Source: Arthrobacter sp. N199823
GTDB taxonomy: Bacteria > Actinomycetota > Actinomycetes > Actinomycetales > Micrococcaceae
Direction of reading: 5' to 3'
DNA length: 64,000 nt
Assembly: GCF_002929705.1 (NCBI RefSeq)
Contig: NZ_PJIN01000005.1
Coordinates: 124,001-188,000, forward strand
In this document: positions 62,182 through 64,000 of the stretch, piece after piece
How the letters are laid out: each line of letters opens with the position of its first letter
How positions within the stretch are numbered: the first letter of the stretch is position 1
Program-made: the position numbers and the translations under genes
The notes under the pieces: model-generated
Database searches by the model: none
What the model was told of the DNA's origin: nothing
Seen by the model: only the letters and a program-made list of their open reading frames with translations

Positions 62182-63530
62182 CAGCGTTCCCCTTCGTAGA
62201 TCTTGCTTGTTCCCTGGAAGGGTTCCCCTGCCGCAACGGCGCGGCGGCGTCCCGAGGCCGCCCGGCGGGCGATGGCCCATTTGTGGGTCTCAGTGGAACC
62301 GTCGTAGATGCGGAACGGGCGCACCTCGTTCAGGTATTGGGCCAGCGGCAGCCCGTCGGACACCCCGTCGCCACCGCACAACTGCACGGCCCTGTCGATC
62401 ACGCGGTACACGGCTTCCGAAACATGCACCTTCGCCACGGAGGACAGTGCGGACCCGGCCTTCGGATCTGCGGCCAGCAATGCCGCGCACTTGGCAATGA
62501 TGGCGTCGGAGGTTTCAATGTCAATAACCGATTGCGCGATCAGCTCTTGTGCGATGCCCAGCTGCGAGAGGTGCGCCCCAAAAATCTCCCGCGTGTTGGC
62601 CCGGTCAAGCATGATGTCCATGGCGCGCCGGGCCAGCCCCAGCCACCGCATGCAGTGCGTCAGCCGTGCCGGACCCAGCCGCACCTGGGCATATGTGAAG
62701 CCGAGACCCGCCTCGCCGAGGACTGCCGTCCTGGGAACGTGGACGCCGTCGAAATGGACATTGGGGTGCCCGCCGGGCAGGTAGCTGTCTACGGTGTGGA
62801 TAGGGTTCCCAATCAGCACTCCCGGAGTGTCCATGGGCACCAGGAACATCGTGGCTCCTGCCGGGGCTGCGCCAGCCGAGACTGCGCCGGCCGAGGCGGC
62901 AGTCGAGGCTGTCGCGTCTTGCGTACCTGGACCCGCCCCGCCCCCACTGTGCTCCGCGCCCTGCCCGCCGTCCGCGTCCGCCACGGTGCGCGCCATGACG
63001 ATGGCAAAGGAGGCGAAGGTGGCACCGCTCGTGAACCGTTTGTGCCCGGTGATCAGCCAGCCGCTGCCGTCCCGGATGGCGGTGGTGGTCAGCGCGTCGG
63101 GATCGGACCCGGCACCCGGATGCGGCTCCGTCATGGCAAAGCAAGAGCTTATCTCCCCTGCCGCAAGCGGTGCCAGGAACTGCCGTTTTTGCGCAGCGCT
63201 GCCGATCAGGTTCAGCATGTGCATGTTGCCCTCATCCGGCGCCATGGCATTGAGCACAGCCGGGCCGATCGGCGAATAGCCCGCCTCCTGGAACACGGGC
63301 GACCAGTGCTCCACGGCCAGCCCCTGCCCACCAAACTCCATTGACACGTGCGGGGCAAAAACTCCTGCCTCCCTCGCAGCCCCCTGCAGTTCCCGCCGGA
63401 CGGCCATGTTCAACGCCTGCCCGGGGCGAGGCTCGGCAGGGATCACCGTGCTGCGGATGAACTCCCGAGTGCGCTGGCGAAGATCTTCAATGGCATCCGG
63501 GTAGTCCCCGGCAACAGGAACCGTGTTCAT
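62181..63530 (-). CDS. Acyl-CoA dehydrogenase-family protein, LvaC/ACAD11-like
   Basis: A 449-residue acyl-CoA dehydrogenase-fold protein. FAD segments SSCFAMTEPHPGAGSDP and ITGHKRFTSGATFA are clear, as is the C-terminal LCGGDGVSDGLPLAQYLNEV. The residue at the usual catalytic Glu position of TYEG-type enzymes reads YDGSTETH (Asp), as in enzymes of the ACAD10/11 group. A 40-residue Gly/Ala/Ser-rich insert (about residues 212-252) breaks the middle domain. ATG 63530 overlaps the SDR stop (ATGA). In the Lva route such a protein turns 4-phosphoacyl-CoA into 3-hydroxyacyl-CoA; this activity is inferred from the company of the kinase. Confidence 0.86.
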   Translation of the reverse strand: MNTVPVAGDYPDAIEDLRQRTREFIRSTVIPAEPRPGQALNMAVRRELQGAAREAGVFAPHVSMEFGGQGLAVEHWSPVFQEAGYSPIGPAVLNAMAPDEGNMHMLNLIGSAAQKRQFLAPLAAGEISSCFAMTEPHPGAGSDPDALTTTAIRDGSGWLITGHKRFTSGATFASFAIVMARTVADADGGQGAEHSGGGAGPGTQDATASTAASAGAVSAGAAPAGATMFLVPMDTPGVLIGNPIHTVDSYLPGGHPNVHFDGVHVPRTAVLGEAGLGFTYAQVRLGPARLTHCMRWLGLARRAMDIMLDRANTREIFGAHLSQLGIAQELIAQSVIDIETSDAIIAKCAALLAADPKAGSALSSVAKVHVSEAVYRVIDRAVQLCGGDGVSDGLPLAQYLNEVRPFRIYDGSTETHKWAIARRAASGRRRAVAAGEPFQGTSKIYEGER

Positions 63531-64000
63531 CCCAGCCCTCCCGCGTTGCGCAGTCCGCCGTCGAGCGTGAGTACCTGCCCCGTCACCCATGCCGCGTCGG
63601 CGGAGGCGAGGTAGGCAACGGCCGCAGCAACGTCGTCGGGCTCCCCCAGCCGCTCCAGCGGATATGACGCGGAAACCTCGGCCTCGCGCCCTTCATACAG
63701 GGCGCTCGCGAAACGGGTCTTGACCACGGCCGGAGCCACCGCGTTCACCCGGATATCCGGCGCCAACTCCATGGACAGCGTGCGTGTCAGGTGCGAGACG
63801 GCGGCCTTGCTGACGCCGTACAGGCCCAGTCCCGGGGCGGGCACGTCGCCGCTGGCCGAACTCACATTCACCACAGTCCCGCGCCGTTCCCGGAACTGCA
63901 GCCCTGGATGCGCCAGCACTGCCTGCATCCAGGCGAGGGTGCCGAACACGTTGACCTCAAAAATCTTGCGTGCCGCGTCCAGATCCGCCGTCGCCAGCGG
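63527..64000 (-). CDS. Short-chain dehydrogenase/reductase, 5' end outside window
   Basis: The frame is open to the window end, so the N terminus and cofactor motif are missing; 157 C-terminal residues remain. The catalytic Ser is in TVVNVSSASGDVPAPG, the Y-x3-K motif in LYGVSKAAVSH, then NAVAPAVVKTRF and the C-terminal WVTGQVLTLDGGLRN, a classical SDR end. It is the first known gene of a unit with the acyl-CoA dehydrogenase and the kinase (ATGA overlap). In a 4-hydroxyacid route an SDR could interconvert 4-oxo and 4-hydroxyacyl-CoA. Confidence 0.88.
   Translation of the reverse strand, partial: PLATADLDAARKIFEVNVFGTLAWMQAVLAHPGLQFRERRGTVVNVSSASGDVPAPGLGLYGVSKAAVSHLTRTLSMELAPDIRVNAVAPAVVKTRFASALYEGREAEVSASYPLERLGEPDDVAAAVAYLASADAAWVTGQVLTLDGGLRNAGGLG

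Noticed and set aside
62283-63344. 353-codon plus-strand frame opposite the acyl-CoA dehydrogenase
   Set aside because: Antisense shadow; no ribosome-binding site and no protein-like pattern.

Overview
The window looks like chromosomal DNA of a high-GC actinobacterium of the Micrococcaceae, most likely Arthrobacter sensu lato. Supporting signs are a mycothiol-type maleylpyruvate isomerase-like enzyme, the lhr-nei repair pair, CUT1 sugar permeases without their own ATPase gene, frequent GTG/TTG starts, 4-nt ATGA overlaps, and a homoprotocatechuate dioxygenase whose three metal ligands fall at the positions known from Brevibacterium/Arthrobacter enzymes. No rRNA, tRNA, CRISPR array, intact insertion sequence or prophage was seen. 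The genus is inferred, not proven.

Region 1 (1-3499): the 3' part of a large Lhr-type helicase overlaps a Nei-type DNA glycosylase. Region 2 (3457-20252) is a xylan/xylo-oligosaccharide locus. An 8-gene minus-strand operon runs from a solute-binding lipoprotein through two permeases, GH3, a DUF624 membrane protein, two GH43 enzymes and a GH10 xylanase. A 5-gene minus-strand operon encodes Gfo/Idh/MocA oxidoreductase, DUF6807 (PmoA-like) protein, cupin, LacI regulator and polysaccharide deacetylase. A second LacI regulator lies between them. CCGAAA-N-TTTCGG-like palindromes occur before the second regulator, the transporter operon and the oxidoreductase operon, suggesting one regulon.

Region 3 (20643-24108): DinB-fold enzyme, an ECF sigma factor with its CU044_5270-type partner, and an RluA pseudouridine synthase. 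Region 4 (24153-28454) is a compact envelope-stress locus: Asp23/Gls24 proteins, DUF2273, DUF6286, an AmaP-like protein, GlsB, a second ECF sigma factor, and a protein that appears to join a zinc-binding anti-sigma motif to an Asp23 domain. Region 5 (28717-43514) is mostly housekeeping and conserved single genes: ppc with a very strong terminator, an acyl-CoA dehydrogenase/SDR pair, GH76, YdeI, VOC, Nudix-like and SRPBCC proteins, MarR with a divergent MFS pump, and tgt.

Region 6 (43625-52895): a queuosine-precursor transporter convergent to tgt, an EVE-like/HNH putative nuclease, a GNAT-like protein, an alpha/beta hydrolase, a quinone oxidoreductase-like protein, two tandem paralogous proteins of unknown function with near-identical leaders, ketopantoate reductase and a DUF2127 protein. 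Region 7 (53108-60853) is a homoprotocatechuate meta-cleavage operon (FAH-RraA fusion, hpaE, hpaD, hpaH, hpaI) convergent to a single-component aromatic hydroxylase. Region 8 (61102-64000) is an SDR - acyl-CoA dehydrogenase - APH-fold kinase operon resembling the Lva/ACAD10-11 4-hydroxyacyl-CoA route; the SDR is cut by the window end.

A recurring feature is that several intergenic gaps, mostly between convergent genes, hold short locus-specific direct or inverted duplications (28661, 33727, 35943, 37157, 43526, 51368).
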